Positions 32,369 to 33,591 of a stretch of 33,591 bases of DNA are shown here, one piece after another; the first letter of the stretch is position 1; the number at the start of each line of letters is the position of its first letter. Position numbers and translations under genes: made by a program. Under the pieces are notes generated by a model. The model worked only from the letters and a program-made list of their open reading frames with translations, was not told where the DNA came from and ran no database searches. Source of the stretch: Anaerocolumna sp. (GTDB taxonomy: Bacteria > Bacillota > Clostridia > Lachnospirales > Lachnospiraceae); the NCBI GenBank assembly GCA_029256725.1, contig JAQSXJ010000061.1:1-33591 (forward strand), read 5' to 3'.

Positions 32369-33591
32369 AGGTATAGCCTCCTTCTAAGGGAAGTGTAAAG
32401 ATAAATAAAGCTCCGCCCTTTGGCTGGTTTTGGGCAGAAATGGTTCCGCCATGGGCATTGATGATGGTCTTGCAGATGGAAAGGCCTATGCCGATTCCCT
32501 TTACGGAATCGTTTATCAGAGACGGTGTTGGGGAGATGCCTTCAAATATAGAATCTGCATCAGCTAGCACCAGCCCTTTGCCGGTGTCTGCTACTTGAAA
32601 AATTACTTCTTTCTCTGCACTGGTCACGTTAAGGGAAATCAGTGCGGATTTCCCGGCATATTTCACACCGTTTTCCAGAAGATTTATCAGTACCTGCATT
32701 ATGAGGGTAGCATCCATAGGAACAAAGAGTGGTTCTCCAGGTATCTTAACTGAAATATTTGCCTTGGAATAACGTTTCCTAAGACGGCCAACAGCAGCAG
32801 TTACGACCTCTTCAACCAGTTCCGGCTGCTTGTTAACAGCAGAGACACCTTCTTTGATACGTGTTACAGACAGCAAATTTTCAACCATGTGAAGCAGCCA
32901 ATTGGAATCCTCATAAATATATTTGATCAGTTTATCCTGTTCCTTCTGGCTTAATTGGTCTTTGTTCTTCATTATAGTTTCACTGGCACCAATCATTCCG
33001 GTAAGTGGCGTCCTAAGGTCATGGGAGACAGCCCGAAGCAAATTGGCACGCATTTTTTCCTTCTCAGTCTCAAGTTGAATATTCTGCTGGGATTCAGCCA
33101 GGTATTGCCTTTCCAATGCAATGGCGGCCTGGGAGATAATCAGCTTTAAGTAGTCGAGGGTACTGTTGCTTAAAGGTTTCTGACCCAGCTGAAAGATTCC
33201 GATGACTCCTAAGATTCTTTCATGTGAAATAAGGGGTAAATAAGTGCAGCTGGATTCATTGCCGAAATCCGTTTGAAAGCCTGCAATGGTTTTGTTTTCA
33301 AATACCCAATGAGCAACAAACTGTTCATGGCTGGAGTTCATGATATTTGTATGCTTTGCATCCAGGCTGCGAATCAGTCCTTCTTCCCCTTGCTGTGGAG
33401 ATTTTCCATAGAAGATACAGGAGCAGCCGGTTAGGGAATATACATATTCCAGTGCCAGACCTCCAATATTTTCTCCGCTGTTAAGAGAAAGGAGCTTTCG
33501 GCTGATTTCATTTAACTGAACCGTTTTGGCTTCTCTTCGTTCTGCTTCTTTTACGTGACTTTTCAGGTTAGCCGTAGCAGCACTTATGATT
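32361..33591 (-). CDS. kdpD: KdpD-type sensor histidine kinase, cut by the window end
   Basis: About 410 C-terminal residues are visible; the frame is open to the window edge at 33591. Reading inward, a coiled segment (NLKSHVKEAERREAKTVQLN) leads to a GAF-like domain (LALEYVYSLTGCSCIFYGKS, LPLISHERILGVIGIFQLGQ). Then come the HisKA box with the phosphorylated His (LLRAVSHDLRTPLTGMIGAS) and an HATPase domain (N box LINLLENGVKYAG, G1 ADTGKG, G2 GIGIGLSICK). This matches the C-terminal half of KdpD. Whether the N-terminal KdpD and Usp domains exist lies outside the window. It overlaps kdpE by 8 bp. Confidence 0.85.
   Translation of the reverse strand, partial: IISAATANLKSHVKEAERREAKTVQLNEISRKLLSLNSGENIGGLALEYVYSLTGCSCIFYGKSPQQGEEGLIRSLDAKHTNIMNSSHEQFVAHWVFENKTIAGFQTDFGNESSCTYLPLISHERILGVIGIFQLGQKPLSNSTLDYLKLIISQAAIALERQYLAESQQNIQLETEKEKMRANLLRAVSHDLRTPLTGMIGASETIMKNKDQLSQKEQDKLIKYIYEDSNWLLHMVENLLSVTRIKEGVSAVNKQPELVEEVVTAAVGRLRKRYSKANISVKIPGEPLFVPMDATLIMQVLINLLENGVKYAGKSALISLNVTSAEKEVIFQVADTGKGLVLADADSIFEGISPTPSLINDSVKGIGIGLSICKTIINAHGGTISAQNQPKGGALFIFTLPLEGGYTFE

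Overview
This AT-rich window carries Firmicutes-style promoters, strong AGGAGG-type ribosome binding sites and several TTG or GTG starts. Gene content and protein style point to a Clostridia chromosome, most likely a carbohydrate-using Lachnospiraceae member (Lachnoclostridium/Anaerocolumna-like). That placement is inference; no 16S gene or other marker is present.

Layout. 0-1.7 kb: the edge of a leftward gene and a secreted beta-sandwich protein behind a strong promoter and a foldable leader. 1.8-6.8 kb: a sugar-uptake operon with a LacI-family regulator, two LplB/LplC-type ABC permeases and a lipoprotein binding protein. It has no ATPase gene, so a shared MsmX-type ATPase elsewhere is expected. 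6.8-9.2 kb: a small membrane-protein gene that looks frameshifted, a gene-poor stretch, and a membrane protein with a C-terminal DUF6273-like domain. 9.3-11.6 kb: glgC and glgD for glycogen synthesis; glgD looks frameshifted at its 3' end. 12-14.7 kb: a LysR regulator and motA-motB. 14.9-17.6 kb: an accessory patch with a mini XRE-like protein, a decayed rolling-circle Rep-like gene, palindromes and an XRE/TPR regulator, ending at the 3' end of a tRNA-Leu gene. 17.8-19.3 kb: an SPFH/Band-7 protein with a ribbon-helix-helix partner. 19.4-25 kb: sugar metabolism, with an intracellular GH5 enzyme, a small conserved protein, an AraC regulator divergent from a GH4 enzyme carrying the CHEV alpha-galacturonidase motif, and an SDR. 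25-31 kb: a radical SAM protein, an M3 peptidase, a 2-hydroxyacid dehydrogenase behind a foldable leader, and an aldo/keto reductase. 31-33.6 kb, minus strand: a KdpD-like kinase (cut by the window end), KdpE-like regulator and a frameshifted flavin reductase.

How it fits together: extracellular oligosaccharides are imported by the Lpl-type transporter, intracellular glycosidases (GH5, GH4) release sugars, dehydrogenases and reductases process them, and GlgC/GlgD store surplus glucose. AAACGTTT sites lie both at the LacI/transporter promoter and around the GH5 promoter 17 kb away, suggesting one LacI/CcpA-type regulon.

The main surprises are three genes that each become full length if one frameshift is allowed, the Rep-like remnant beside tRNA-Leu, a tandem TGATATCA operator over the SPFH/RHH promoter, and two leader RNAs that do not match any riboswitch I recognise. 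I see no CRISPR array, complete insertion sequence or rRNA, and no clearly new multi-gene system.
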